Positions 27,716-35,901 of a DNA stretch of 64,000 bases are shown here, one piece after another. Position 1 is the stretch's first letter. Each line of letters starts with the position of its first letter. The position numbers and the translations under genes were made by a program. The DNA is from Mesorhizobium loti (GTDB lineage: Bacteria > Pseudomonadota > Alphaproteobacteria > Rhizobiales > Rhizobiaceae): NCBI RefSeq assembly GCF_001510895.1, contig NZ_LPWA01000024.1, forward strand, positions 1 through 64,000. Reading direction: 5' to 3'. A model generated the notes under the pieces. It searched no databases and was not told where the DNA came from. It was given only the letters and a program-made list of their open reading frames with translations.

Positions 27716-28798
27716 ATGGCGATGAACGACAAACCAGATACTGCCGCCCGTCCGGACGCCGGCAGTGCGGCCAAGCCTTCCGAGAAGTCGGAAGAGGGCT
27801 CCAGTCCGAGTATTTTGACCGGCAGCGTGGCCGCTGAGCCTTCGCATGCCGGTCCTTCGCTCTTCGATCGTGTGCTTGGCCTGTTCCGGCACCGCAACGG
27901 CACCAATTTGCGCGAGGAGATCGCCGATGCGCTCGCCGAGACGGCGAGCGACGCCGAATCCTTCTCGCCCGGCGAACGCGCCATGCTCAACAACATCCTG
28001 CGGCTGCGCGAAGTGCGCGTCGAGGATGTGATGGTGCCGCGCGCCGACATCGAAGCGGTCGAGATCACCACCAATCTTGGCGATCTGCTTGGGCTCTTCG
28101 AACGATCCGGCCATTCCCGCATGCCGGTCTATTCCGAGACGCTCGACGACCCGCGCGGCATGGTCCACATCCGCGACGTTCTCGCCCACATCACCAAGCT
28201 CGCCCGCGTCAAGAAGGGCCGCGCGAGCAGGAAGACCCCGGCGCCGACCGTTCTTGATCTCGCCCAGGTCGATCTTGGCCGCACCATCGGCGACCTCGAC
28301 CTGATCCGCCCGGTGCTGTTCGTGCCGCCTTCCATGCTTGCTTCCGACCTGATGGGGCGCATGCAGACGACGCGCACCCAAATGGCGCTGGTCATCGACG
28401 AGTATGGCGGCACCGACGGCCTCGCCTCGCTGGAGGACATCGTCGAGATGGTGGTCGGCGACATCGAGGACGAGCACGACGACGACGAGCCGATGATCAC
28501 CCAGGCCGGCGACGGCGTGTTCGTGGTCGACGGTAAGGCCGAGATCGACGAGGTCGCCAAGATGATCGGCGAGGATTTCGCCGCCGGCGAGCATGGCGAA
28601 TATGTCGACACCATCGGCGGCATGATCTTCAACACGCTCGGTCGCGTGCCGGCCAGGGGCGAGGTGGTGCAGGCCATACCCGGCTTCGAGTTCCACGTGC
28701 TCGACGCCGATCCGCGCCGCGTCAAGCGGGTGCGCATCGTGCAGAGCCCGAAGGGCGAGCGGCAGCGCCGCCGCGCGGCGCGCACCGAGCAGGCCTGA
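27716..28798 (+). CDS. CorC/HlyC family CBS-domain protein
   Basis: A 360-residue hemolysin-family protein without the DUF21 membrane domain. Order: Pro/Ser-rich N-terminal stretch, acidic segment REEIADALAETA, the motif MLNNILRLREVRVEDVMVPRADI opening the first CBS domain, second CBS domain (LASDLMGRMQTTRTQMALVIDEYGGTDGL) and a CorC_HlyC transporter-associated domain (residues about 265-340). Its location between ybeY and lnt matches E. coli corC (ybeX). Possible part in magnesium/cobalt efflux or ribosome homeostasis. Confidence 0.88.
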   Translation: MAMNDKPDTAARPDAGSAAKPSEKSEEGSSPSILTGSVAAEPSHAGPSLFDRVLGLFRHRNGTNLREEIADALAETASDAESFSPGERAMLNNILRLREVRVEDVMVPRADIEAVEITTNLGDLLGLFERSGHSRMPVYSETLDDPRGMVHIRDVLAHITKLARVKKGRASRKTPAPTVLDLAQVDLGRTIGDLDLIRPVLFVPPSMLASDLMGRMQTTRTQMALVIDEYGGTDGLASLEDIVEMVVGDIEDEHDDDEPMITQAGDGVFVVDGKAEIDEVAKMIGEDFAAGEHGEYVDTIGGMIFNTLGRVPARGEVVQAIPGFEFHVLDADPRRVKRVRIVQSPKGERQRRRAARTEQA

Positions 28799-28810
28799 TA
28801 TCGTCGCGTC

Positions 28811-29281
28811 ATGCCGATCGACGACCCGTTCAAGCATGCCGTCCTCGGTTCCGGCGTCTTCTATCGAAATCCGCGCGCGGCTCTGGCCTGGCTTCAGGCT
28901 GCGTTCGGCTTCGAGCCGAGCATGGTGGTGAGCGATACGGATGGACGGCTCGTCCATGCCGAAATGCGGTTTGGCGACGGCTACATCATCGTCGATTCCG
29001 AATGGGCCGAGCACGTTGCCAGCCCCGCCTCGCTCAGCGGCAAGAACACGCAGTCGGTTTACATCCGCCTGAGGGAAAACCTCGACGCCCATTGCGAGCA
29101 CGCGCGTGCGGCGGGGGCTGAAATTCTCGAAGAACCGGCCGACCATTTCTACGGCGAACGGCAATACCGCGCCCGCGATCCCGAAGGCCATGTATGGACC
29201 TTCACCCAGACCGTGCGCGTGGTACCTAAGGAGGAAGCGGAGCGGCTGAGCGGCTTGCGTATCGAAGGCTGGCATCGATAG
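28811..29281 (+). CDS. VOC superfamily (glyoxalase/bleomycin-resistance-like) protein
   Basis: A 156-residue single-domain VOC protein with a paired beta-alpha-beta-beta-beta pattern: NPRAALAWLQAAFGFEP, VHAEMRFGDGYIIVDSEW, SVYIRLRENLDAHCEHARAAG, and RYRARDPEGH-like ending (QYRARDPEGHVWTFTQT). It resembles PhnB/EhpR-like members more than glyoxalase I. No substrate can be assigned. It interrupts the otherwise conserved corC-lnt neighbourhood, 13 bases after corC. Confidence 0.78.
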   Translation: MPIDDPFKHAVLGSGVFYRNPRAALAWLQAAFGFEPSMVVSDTDGRLVHAEMRFGDGYIIVDSEWAEHVASPASLSGKNTQSVYIRLRENLDAHCEHARAAGAEILEEPADHFYGERQYRARDPEGHVWTFTQTVRVVPKEEAERLSGLRIEGWHR

Positions 29282-29391
29282 CGCGACCGTGAATTAGGTT
29301 GCGCTCGTCCGGGTTTGGAGCAGGCGGCGCGGCCTGTTAAATCTCTGGCTCCCTGATTCGCGCGACTCGGAAAGCTAGACTGGGAAGCTAT

Positions 29392-30981
29392 ATGCAGCGC
29401 TTTGCCGGCCGGATAATTCTGCTATGGGGGTGGCGGCGATCGCTGGTGGCGTTTGTCGCGGGCGCGCTCGCGGTTCTCGCACAGGCTCCTTACGATTTCT
29501 TCGCCGTCTGCTTCGTCTCGTTCCCGGTGCTTGTCTGGCTGCTCGACGGCGCCACAGGCGAGGCTTCGGACGGGTGGCTGAAGCGCCTCAGGCCGGCCTT
29601 CGCCATCGGCTGGTGGTTCGGCTTCGGCTATTTCCTCGCCGGCCTCTGGTGGATCGGCCAGGCACTTCTGGTCGAGGCCGACAACTTTGCCTGGGCCTTG
29701 CCTTTCGCCGTTGTCGGCATTCCCTTGGCGCTCGCGTTTTTCTACGGCTTCGCGGCGGTCGTGGCGCGGCTGTTCTGGAGCAGCGACATCGGCCGCATCG
29801 CGGCGCTCGCCTTCGGCTTCGGCCTTGCCGAATGGCTGCGCGACTTCCTCTTCACCGGCTTTCCGTGGAACGCCGTCGGCTATGCCGCGATGCCGGTGCC
29901 GCTCCTGATGCAGAGCGTGTCGGTGACCGGCATGATCGGCATGAACGCGCTTGCCGTCTTCGTCTTTTCGCTCCCTGCTCTTGTCGTCGCGCGCCGGCAT
30001 CTCAGGCTGGGCCTTGCCCTGTTCGCCATCCTTGTCGCCGCCCATGTCGGTTTCGGCTATTTCAGGCTCGCAAGCCCGGCTGAGCCGGCCACCCGCTCGA
30101 TCGATGTTCGCATCGTCCAGCCGGCCGTCGATCTCAGCGAGAAATGGGATGCTTCGGTGCGCGACCGCATCTTCGCCACGTTGTTGGGGATATCGGGGAA
30201 AGCACCGGAACAAGGCCATGCCAAGCCGCAGCTGATCCTGTGGCCCGAAACATCCGTGCCGTTCCTGTTGACAGAGCGCCCGGACGCGCTGACGGCGCTG
30301 GGCGATATGCTGGGCGACGGGCAGATGCTGATTGCCGGCGTCGTGCGCGAGGAGGGCGGCACGGGCACTGCCGGCAGCCGCTATTACAATTCCGTGGTGG
30401 CGATCAACGACAAGGGCGAGATCACTGACGCCGTCGACAAGGTGCATCTGGTGCCATTCGGCGAATATCTGCCTTTTGCCGGTCTGTTCGAGCGTTTCGG
30501 CATCGGCCAGCTCGTCGCCGGACCGATGAATTTCGCCGCCGGCAACGAGCGGCATCCGATTGCGCTGCCGAACGGCCTCAGCGCCGTTCCGTTCATCTGC
30601 TACGAGGTCATCTTTCCCGACCTTGTGGCGGTTGACGCTGCGTCATCCGAACTTATTGTGAACGTCACCAACGACGCTTGGTTTGGCGACACGCCAGGCC
30701 CCTACCAGCACTTCAGGCAGGCGCAGATTCGCGCGGTGGAGAACGGGTTGCCATTGTTGCGTGCGGCCAACAACGGCATCTCCGCCGTTGTCGATTCGCG
30801 CGGGCGCATCGTCGATGCGCTTGCGGTCGACGCGCGCGGCGCCATCGACGCGCATGTGCCGATCTCTGGGTGCGCCCTCCTGTCCGCCGACCAGCGGCGC
30901 ATTAACGGATTGCTGATCATGTTGCTGTTTGCCCTGACGGCCTTCACATTGAATGTAAGGCAGCGGCTACGGGTGAATTGA
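29392..30981 (+). CDS. lnt: Apolipoprotein N-acyltransferase
   Basis: Inner-membrane enzyme that N-acylates the terminal cysteine of lipoproteins; 529 residues. Six N-terminal membrane helices (residues about 10-220) precede the nitrilase-like domain with the catalytic triad E286 (WPETSVPF), K350 ([10 protein letters not shown]) and C403 (FICYEVIFP). [11 protein letters not shown] and the final helix ([19 protein letters not shown]) complete the family pattern. A TTGACA promoter element for the next gene overlaps its stop codon. Confidence 0.95.
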   Translation: MQRFAGRIILLWGWRRSLVAFVAGALAVLAQAPYDFFAVCFVSFPVLVWLLDGATGEASDGWLKRLRPAFAIGWWFGFGYFLAGLWWIGQALLVEADNFAWALPFAVVGIPLALAFFYGFAAVVARLFWSSDIGRIAALAFGFGLAEWLRDFLFTGFPWNAVGYAAMPVPLLMQSVSVTGMIGMNALAVFVFSLPALVVARRHLRLGLALFAILVAAHVGFGYFRLASPAEPATRSIDVRIVQPAVDLSEKWDASVRDRIFATLLGISGKAPEQGHAKPQLILWPETSVPFLLTERPDALTALGDMLGDGQMLIAGVVREEGGTGTAGSRYYNSVVAINDKGEITDAVDKVHLVPFGEYLPFAGLFERFGIGQLVAGPMNFAAGNERHPIALPNGLSAVPFICYEVIFPDLVAVDAASSELIVNVTNDAWFGDTPGPYQHFRQAQIRAVENGLPLLRAANNGISAVVDSRGRIVDALAVDARGAIDAHVPISGCALLSADQRRINGLLIMLLFALTAFTLNVRQRLRVN

Positions 30982-31007
30982 CAGTCGGCACATTAGAAAC
31001 TCATACT
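30978..31007 (+). promoter_or_regulatory. Probable promoter of the XRE regulator gene
   Basis: TTGACA at 30978-30983 and CATACT at 31002-31007 with an 18-base spacer. The -35 box overlaps the lnt stop. Downstream lies a 114-base leader before ATG 31121. Confidence 0.5.
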
Positions 31008-31120
31008 GTAACGCCTAAAATTTTCTCGAAGTCGGCTGGAGGGGTCTGTTGGGGCAGGTGGCTCCGGCTTCGTTTGGGCGGGAAAAATAGAAAAAGCCGG
31101 AAAAATTCGGCGAGGAAAAA

Positions 31121-31540
31121 ATGACAGAAGAAAACAAGAAGAAGCCAAATCCGATCGACATCCATGTCGGGAGTCGTATTCGGTTGCGTCGCAATATGCT
31201 TGGAATGAGCCAGGAAAAGCTGGGTGAAAATCTCGGCATCACGTTTCAACAGATACAGAAGTACGAAAAGGGGACGAACAGGGTCGGCGCCAGCGTCTGC
31301 AGGCGATCGCCTCCATCCTGAGCGTTCCCGTCGCCTTCTTCTTCGAGGCGCCCCCGGTCAGGAGGCCGGGGCCGGCAATCGAGGATTCGCCGAGGACGCT
31401 CGATGGCCTTCGCCATCGAATTCTGCGGCAGCCCGGAGGGGCTTCAGCTCAATCGCGCCTTCGTCAAGATTCCGGACGTCAAGGTACGGCGCCGGATCAT
31501 CGATCTCGTGAAGTCCCTTTCGCCGGACGATGCCGAGTGA
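31121..31540 (+). CDS. XRE-family helix-turn-helix regulator (frame broken three times)
   Basis: N-terminal part up to about 31290 encodes an HTH_3 domain: [21 protein letters not shown], then [23 protein letters not shown]. After that the expected continuation is found piecewise: [17 protein letters not shown] in the next frame, [15 protein letters not shown] in another, and [20 protein letters not shown] to SLSPDDAE in the original frame, ending at 31540. Three single-base losses (near 31290, 31345 and 31400) rebuild a protein of about 140 residues like the conserved XRE gene upstream of metK in other rhizobia. Three breaks in 420 bases could alternatively mean a true pseudogene. The gene is probably autoregulatory. 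Confidence 0.75.
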
Positions 31541-31625
31541 TTCCAGGCTCATGTCGCCGGCGGTGTCCTGCCGTCGGTGGCACAAGCCGATTGTGCCGAT
31601 ATTCATGCCAGATCCGTCGCGCCGC

Positions 31626-31653
31626 TTGACGAGTAGCGCCCGGCACCGCTAAC
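31626..31653 (+). promoter_or_regulatory. Possible metK promoter
   Basis: CTTGAC context with TTGACG at 31626-31631 and GCTAAC at 31648-31653, spacer 16. The -10 is weak. Transcription would begin near 31660, giving a leader of about 50 bases that contains the hairpin at 31669-31686. Confidence 0.4.
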
Positions 31654-31668
31654 ACGTGGCGCGCCAAA

Positions 31669-31693
31669 ATCGGCAGCCCTGCCGATCTTTTTT
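31669..31693 (+). terminator. Intrinsic-terminator-like hairpin in the metK leader
   Basis: Perfect seven-base stem ATCGGCA/TGCCGAT with loop GCCC, then C and six T's, ending 15 bases before the GTG of metK. It could end the XRE transcript, but no room is left for a metK promoter downstream, so metK mRNA must pass through it. The loop CCC could also pair with the GGG of the ribosome binding site (31700-31702). Confidence 0.7.
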
Positions 31694-31708
31694 CAAGAGG
31701 GGACACCC

Positions 31709-32986
31709 GTGACGCGGCAGAACTATCTCTTCACCTCGGAATCCGTCTCCGAGGGCCATCCCGACAAAGTCTGTGACCGTATCTCCGACGAGATCGTCGA
31801 TCTTGTCTATCGCGAGGCCAAGAAGACGGGCATGGACCCGTGGAAGGTGCGCGTTGCCTGCGAGACGCTGGCCACCACCAACCGCGTCGTCATCGCCGGC
31901 GAGGTCAGGGTTCCCGACACGCTGTTGAAGAAGGACAAGGCGGGCAACATCCTCAAGGATGCGTCGGGCCACCCGGTCGTCAATCCGACCAAGTTCAAGT
32001 CGGTCGCCCGCAAGGCGATCCGCGAGATCGGCTACGAACAGGCGGGCTTCCACTGGAGGACGGCCAAGATCGAGGTGCTGCTGCACGGCCAGTCGCCGGA
32101 TATCGGCCAGGGTGTCGACAACGCCGCCGACCGCCAGGGCGAGGAAGGTGCCGGCGACCAGGGCATCATGTTCGGCTATGCCTGCCGCGAGACGCCGGAC
32201 CTGATGCCGGCACCGATCTATTACAGCCATAAGATCCTCGAATTGCTCGCCGCCGCCCGCCATGAAGGCGATGGCGAGGCCGGCAAGCTCGGCCCGGATG
32301 CCAAGAGCCAGGTCACCGTGCGCTATGCCGACGGCAAGGCGGCGGAGGTGACGCAGATCGTCCTTTCAACCCAGCATCTCGATTCGAGCTGGGATTCCAA
32401 GAAGGTCCGCAAGGTCGTCGAGCCCTACATCATCGAGGCGCTTGGCGATCTCAAGGTCGCCGAAGACTGCAACTGGTACATCAACCCGACCGGCAAGTTC
32501 GTCATCGGCGGACCCGACGGCGACGCCGGCCTCACCGGCCGCAAGATCATCGTCGACACCTATGGCGGCGCGGCGCCCCATGGCGGCGGCGCTTTCTCCG
32601 GCAAGGACACCACCAAGGTCGACCGTTCGGCCGCCTATGCGGCGCGCTATCTCGCCAAGAACGTGGTGGCGGCCAAGCTCGCCGACCGCTGCACCATCCA
32701 GCTCTCCTACGCCATCGGCGTCGCCCAGCCGCTGTCGGTCTATGTCGACCTGCATGGCACCGGCAAGGTCGACGAGGCCAGGCTCGAGGATGCGTTGCGC
32801 AAGGTGATGGACCTGTCGCCGTCCGGCATCCGCCGTCATCTCGACCTCAACAAGCCGATCTACGCCAAGACCTCGTCCTATGGCCATTTCGGCCGCAAGG
32901 CCGGCCGCGACGGTTCCTTCTCCTGGGAGAAGACCGACCTCGCCAAGGCCCTCAAGGACGCGGTTTCCGATGCGATAGCCGCCTGA
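31709..32986 (+). CDS. metK: S-adenosylmethionine synthetase
   Basis: Forms SAM from methionine and ATP in the cytoplasm; 425 residues. Start GTG 31709 with AGAGGGGAC upstream. Typical motifs are [21 protein letters not shown] at the N-terminus, [15 protein letters not shown], and [19 protein letters not shown] in the C-terminal third. An insertion relative to the E. coli enzyme (around [21 protein letters not shown]) is usual in alphaproteobacteria. It is followed 20 bases later by trmB, whose product uses SAM. The leader may carry expression control. Confidence 0.96.
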   Translation: MTRQNYLFTSESVSEGHPDKVCDRISDEIVDLVYREAKKTGMDPWKVRVACETLATTNRVVIAGEVRVPDTLLKKDKAGNILKDASGHPVVNPTKFKSVARKAIREIGYEQAGFHWRTAKIEVLLHGQSPDIGQGVDNAADRQGEEGAGDQGIMFGYACRETPDLMPAPIYYSHKILELLAAARHEGDGEAGKLGPDAKSQVTVRYADGKAAEVTQIVLSTQHLDSSWDSKKVRKVVEPYIIEALGDLKVAEDCNWYINPTGKFVIGGPDGDAGLTGRKIIVDTYGGAAPHGGGAFSGKDTTKVDRSAAYAARYLAKNVVAAKLADRCTIQLSYAIGVAQPLSVYVDLHGTGKVDEARLEDALRKVMDLSPSGIRRHLDLNKPIYAKTSSYGHFGRKAGRDGSFSWEKTDLAKALKDAVSDAIAA

Positions 32987-33006
32987 CGGCGTCGCCAAAC
33001 GTATCC

Positions 33007-33708
33007 ATGGAGCCAAACGACAGGCCGAGCCGCGCGACCGAAGCTTTCTTTGGCCGCCGGCACGGCAAGGCCATTCGCCCGCAGCAGGCTGCGGCGCTCG
33101 AAAGCGGCCTGCGCACCTACAGGCTCGACCTGACGGCGGAGGCGCCGGCGGATCTCAAGACGCTGTTCGAGGCGGAGGTTTCTGCCCTTCAGCTTGAGAT
33201 CGGCTTCGGCGGCGGCGAGCATCTCTTGCATCGCGCGACGGAGGCGCCGGCGACCGGCTTCATCGGCGTCGAGCCCTTCGTCAACGGCATGGCCAAGATG
33301 ATGACGGCGCTCGACAAGCGTCCGCTCGCCAATCTGAGAGTCTATGACGACGACGCCACGCGCCTGCTCGACTGGCTGCCGTCGGCCTCGCTCGACGGCA
33401 TCGACCTGCTTTATCCCGATCCCTGGCCGAAGAAGAAGCACTGGAAGCGGCGCTTCGTCAGCCCGGCCAATCTCGATCGCTTCGCCCGCGTGCTGAAGCC
33501 GGGCGGCAGATTCCGCTTCGCGTCCGATATCGACAGCTATGTGAATTGGACGTTGCTTAACTGCCGCGCCCACGGCGACTTCGCCTGGAAGGCGAGCGAG
33601 GCTGCCGACTGGCACCGGCCCTATGAGGGCTGGCCCGGCACACGCTACGAGGCGAAGGCCATCCGCGAAGGAAGGCGGCCTGCCTATCTGACCTTTGTCC
33701 GGAAGTAG
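33007..33708 (+). CDS. trmB: tRNA (guanine-N7-)-methyltransferase
   Basis: SAM-dependent enzyme making m7G46 in tRNA, 233 residues. The SAM site is [15 protein letters not shown], and the signature [16 protein letters not shown] with the aspartate and basic residues is diagnostic of TrmB. It ends with [20 protein letters not shown]. Placed after metK as in many rhizobia. Confidence 0.95.
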   Translation: MEPNDRPSRATEAFFGRRHGKAIRPQQAAALESGLRTYRLDLTAEAPADLKTLFEAEVSALQLEIGFGGGEHLLHRATEAPATGFIGVEPFVNGMAKMMTALDKRPLANLRVYDDDATRLLDWLPSASLDGIDLLYPDPWPKKKHWKRRFVSPANLDRFARVLKPGGRFRFASDIDSYVNWTLLNCRAHGDFAWKASEAADWHRPYEGWPGTRYEAKAIREGRRPAYLTFVRK

Positions 33709-33755
33709 CCCTGGAAATCTCGGGAGGGCCGCGAAGCGCCCCGGCCATCCGCCGC

Positions 33756-33855
33756 TCAGAAGCGGCCGATCTTGTCGAAGGCGGTCGGGTCGATGCCGAG
33801 CTTCTTCAGGTCGCTGCGGCGCGGCTTGCGGCCAGCCTCGATGGCTCGCTGCGGC
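33756..33855 (-). pseudogene. Truncated 3' fragment of the small gene at 34770-34931 (flanking direct repeat, left copy)
   Basis: Read on the minus strand this segment encodes IEAGRKPRRSDLKKLGID and PTAFDKIGRF, then a stop, matching the C-terminal 30 residues of the intact small protein 1 kb to the right. DNA identity is about 90% over some 95 bases and ends near 33850, after which similarity stops. The two copies flank the DUF1778/GNAT toxin-antitoxin pair in direct orientation, which suggests the pair entered at the 3' end of this small gene and duplicated it. Confidence 0.75.
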
Positions 33856-33904
33856 GTATTGCATTTAGCACTACGGGCCGCTATGTTGCCGGCAAGGAGA
33901 CATT

Positions 33905-34204
33905 ATGGCCGCCCCAGTCGAACGTAAGGAATATCCGATCTCGATGCGCCTGCCGGAAGCGGACGTGGCGATGATTGATCGTGCCGCCACTCTCCGCGGC
34001 CGTTCCCGCACGGACTTCGTGCGCGATGCAGCCGTGCGTGCCGCCGAGGATGTGTTGATGGACAACCGTCTTATCCGCATGAGCCCGGAAGGGTTCGCGC
34101 AGTTTATGGAGGTTCTGTCAGCCCCGGCCGCTCCGGTTCCCGACATTGTGGAGTTGGCAAAGCGGCCCGCGCCCTGGGAAGCTGGTTACACAACGAAGCG
34201 CTAA
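33905..34204 (+). CDS. DUF1778 antitoxin (TacA-like, ribbon-helix-helix)
   Basis: A 99-residue DUF1778 protein. The pattern ISMRLPEADVAMIDRAATLRG and RSRTDFVRDAAVRAAEDVL is the family RHH domain; the C-terminal tail (PAAPVPDIVELAKRPAPWE) is where such antitoxins wrap around the acetyltransferase toxin. It lies three bases before the GNAT toxin gene and likely represses the pair together with it. Confidence 0.9.
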   Translation: MAAPVERKEYPISMRLPEADVAMIDRAATLRGRSRTDFVRDAAVRAAEDVLMDNRLIRMSPEGFAQFMEVLSAPAAPVPDIVELAKRPAPWEAGYTTKR

Positions 34205-34207
34205 GCC

Positions 34208-34723
34208 GTGGCCTTGTCGGCTCCCGAAACGCTCACCGCAGCCCATGACGTTTCCGAATTTTCCTGCGGGAAACCTACGCTTGATCATTGGCTGAAAACG
34301 CACGCCCTCTCCAACCAGGAGAAGGGTTTCACGGCCGTTCTCGTTGTCCAAGAAGCCAGCCGCGTGGTCGGATACTATGGTTTGGCGCCCACGGCGGTCG
34401 TGCCGTCGATCTTGCCCCGGTCGATTCGCACAGGGCAACCGCCGGATCCGGTGCCCTGTCTCCTCCTCGGCCAGCTTGCGACCGATACCGAATGGGCTGG
34501 GCTCGGCATCGGTACCGGCTTGGTGAAGCATGCCCTTCAGCGCTGCGTTCAGGCCGCAGAACTGATTGGCGGGCGCGCACTGATAGTCAATGCAATCGAT
34601 GAGGAGGCGGCTCTATTCTGGCAGCGGCGGGGATTTATCCCAACGAAGGACGATCCCCTTGTCTTGTTTCGTTCGATCGCAGCAATTGCTGCGTCCCTCG
34701 TGGAAGCCCAAAGGGAAGGTTGA
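34208..34723 (+). CDS. GNAT toxin (TacT/AtaT-like aminoacyl-tRNA acetyltransferase)
   Basis: A 171-residue GNAT-fold toxin starting with GTG 34208. FSCGKPTLDHWLKTHALSNQ at the N-terminus, RVVGYYGLAPTAV, the acetyl-CoA loop ATDTEWAGLGIGTGLVKHAL and the C-terminal INA-type segment RALIVNAIDEEAALFWQRRGF are characteristic of DUF1778-linked GNAT toxins, which acetylate charged tRNAs and stop translation. The pair lies between trmB and rimP and is bounded by a duplicated gene end, indicating acquisition. Confidence 0.9.
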   Translation: MALSAPETLTAAHDVSEFSCGKPTLDHWLKTHALSNQEKGFTAVLVVQEASRVVGYYGLAPTAVVPSILPRSIRTGQPPDPVPCLLLGQLATDTEWAGLGIGTGLVKHALQRCVQAAELIGGRALIVNAIDEEAALFWQRRGFIPTKDDPLVLFRSIAAIAASLVEAQREG

Positions 34724-34769
34724 AGCGCTGCCATTCGGCGCGTTCGATGGTCAGGCCTCCGCAGGCCGC

Positions 34770-34931
34770 TTAGAAGCGGCCGATCCTGTCGAAGGCGGTC
34801 GGGTCGATGCCGAGCTTCTTCAGATCGCCCCGGCGTGGCTTGCGGCCGGCCTCGACGGCGCGCGATGCGGCTGCGGCGCTGCCGAACGTGGTTAGAAAAT
34901 CACCGATTACGAAAAACAATCCGCGGTCCAT
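34770..34931 (-). CDS. Small conserved hypothetical protein (53 residues)
   Basis: ATG 34931 has AAAGGTG six bases upstream. The protein begins MDRGLFFVIGDFLTTFGSAA, contains AASRAVEAGRKPRRGDLKKLG and ends DPTAFDRIGRF. A hydrophobic N-terminal half is followed by a basic half. From memory, similar short proteins are annotated as hypothetical in other rhizobia; I assign no function. Its last 30 codons are duplicated at 33756-33855 on the other side of the toxin-antitoxin module. Confidence 0.7.
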   Translation of the reverse strand: MDRGLFFVIGDFLTTFGSAAAASRAVEAGRKPRRGDLKKLGIDPTAFDRIGRF

Positions 34932-35094
34932 CACAAACACCTTTCGCGCGCCACCGCGCGCGACCTTCTTTTTGCACCGCAGCATACATGGGGACGAGCG
35001 GGCTGGAATCACAGGGGCGCCGGCGCATGGCCGTCATGCTCCAGAGACAATGCTGATCCCGCTGCGGTGAAGTTTGGCCGGTGCTACCGTCAGG

Positions 35095-35123
35095 CTTGAA
35101 ACGCCGGCCGGGATCGTCTATAT
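35095..35123 (+). promoter_or_regulatory. Promoter of the rimP-nusA-infB operon
   Basis: CTTGAA (35095-35100), a 17-base spacer, and CTATAT (35118-35123): a near-ideal alphaproteobacterial housekeeping promoter. Transcription would start near 35130, giving a leader of about 93 bases before rimP. Confidence 0.75.
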
Positions 35124-35151
35124 CAGCTTCAAATTCTTGGTCGGTATGACG

Positions 35152-35183
35152 AAGAGTGGGTCCTCGCGGTCCCGCTCTTTTTT
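35152..35183 (+). terminator. Intrinsic terminator or attenuator in the rimP leader
   Basis: A nine-base stem (AAGAGTGGG with CCCGCTCTT, one T-G pair), ten-base loop, and a run of six T's, oriented for the plus strand. It lies between the promoter at 35095 and the rimP ATG at 35223, so it is inside the operon's own leader. No plus-strand gene lies between promoter and hairpin, so its only evident target is this operon, which encodes the termination factor NusA. Confidence 0.8.
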
Positions 35184-35222
35184 GTTACCTGCCGGCCGGA
35201 GCGACGAAGCGACAGGAATCTT

Positions 35223-35856
35223 ATGACCGCAGCGGCAAGCGAAGCCGACGACCGTATCATCCGCGAAAGCGGCATCGATGCGCGCATTGCGCTGATCGTG
35301 CAGCCGGTGCTGAAGGCCATCGGCTTCCGCCTCGTGCGGGTGCAACTGACCGGACAAAACGGGCTGACGCTGCAGATCATGGCCGAGCGCGAGGACGGCA
35401 CCATGACCGTCGAGGATTGCGAAGAGGTCAGCCGCGCGGTGTCGCCCGCGCTTGATGTCGAGGATCCGATCGAAAAGGCGTATCATCTCGAAGTGTCGTC
35501 GCCGGGCATCGACCGACCGCTGGTGCGCAAGGCGGATTTCGCCACCTGGACCGGCCACCTGGTCAAGATGGAGACGTCGGTCCTTATCGGCGATCGCAAG
35601 CGCTTCAAGGGCAAGATCGCCGAGGCGAACGCCGACGGCATCCTGCTGGAGCGCGACAAGGCGGCCTATGGCGAAGAGCCGACGGTGCGCGTGCCCTATG
35701 ATGCGATTGCCGAGGCGCGGCTCGTGCTGACCGACGACCTCATCCGCGAAGCCCTGTCGAAGGACAACAGGGCCCGCAAGGAAGCAAAAAAAGCGCCGGG
35801 GCGAAGCGGAAGATGCCGCTGCCGGTGAAGGAAACGAAACAGAACAGGAAAGTTGA
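35223..35856 (+). CDS. rimP: Ribosome maturation factor RimP (3' frame break)
   Basis: 30S assembly factor. The N-terminal alpha/beta domain has [21 protein letters not shown], then [20 protein letters not shown] and the [15 protein letters not shown] hinge; the C-terminal SH3-like domain follows. As read, the frame ends at 35828 in GRSGRCRCR, an unlikely tail. Removing one A from the A7 run at 35786-35792 gives [18 protein letters not shown] and a stop at 35854-35856, 210 residues in all. This is the one break in the window that needs a base removed rather than added. Confidence 0.9.
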
Positions 35857-35901
35857 TTGAGCTTTCGGGCCGCGTGCCCGCAGCGAGTCGGGAGAAAGAC
35901 A

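Noticed and set aside
27185..29275. 696-codon open frame on the minus strand opposite ybeY and corC
   Set aside because: Same reason; it spans several real genes and has no recognisable domain.
31541..31708. Known SAM-II or SAM/SAH riboswitch before metK
   Set aside because: I could not match the conserved cores of these classes; only a short hairpin and a possible loop-to-SD pairing are seen.
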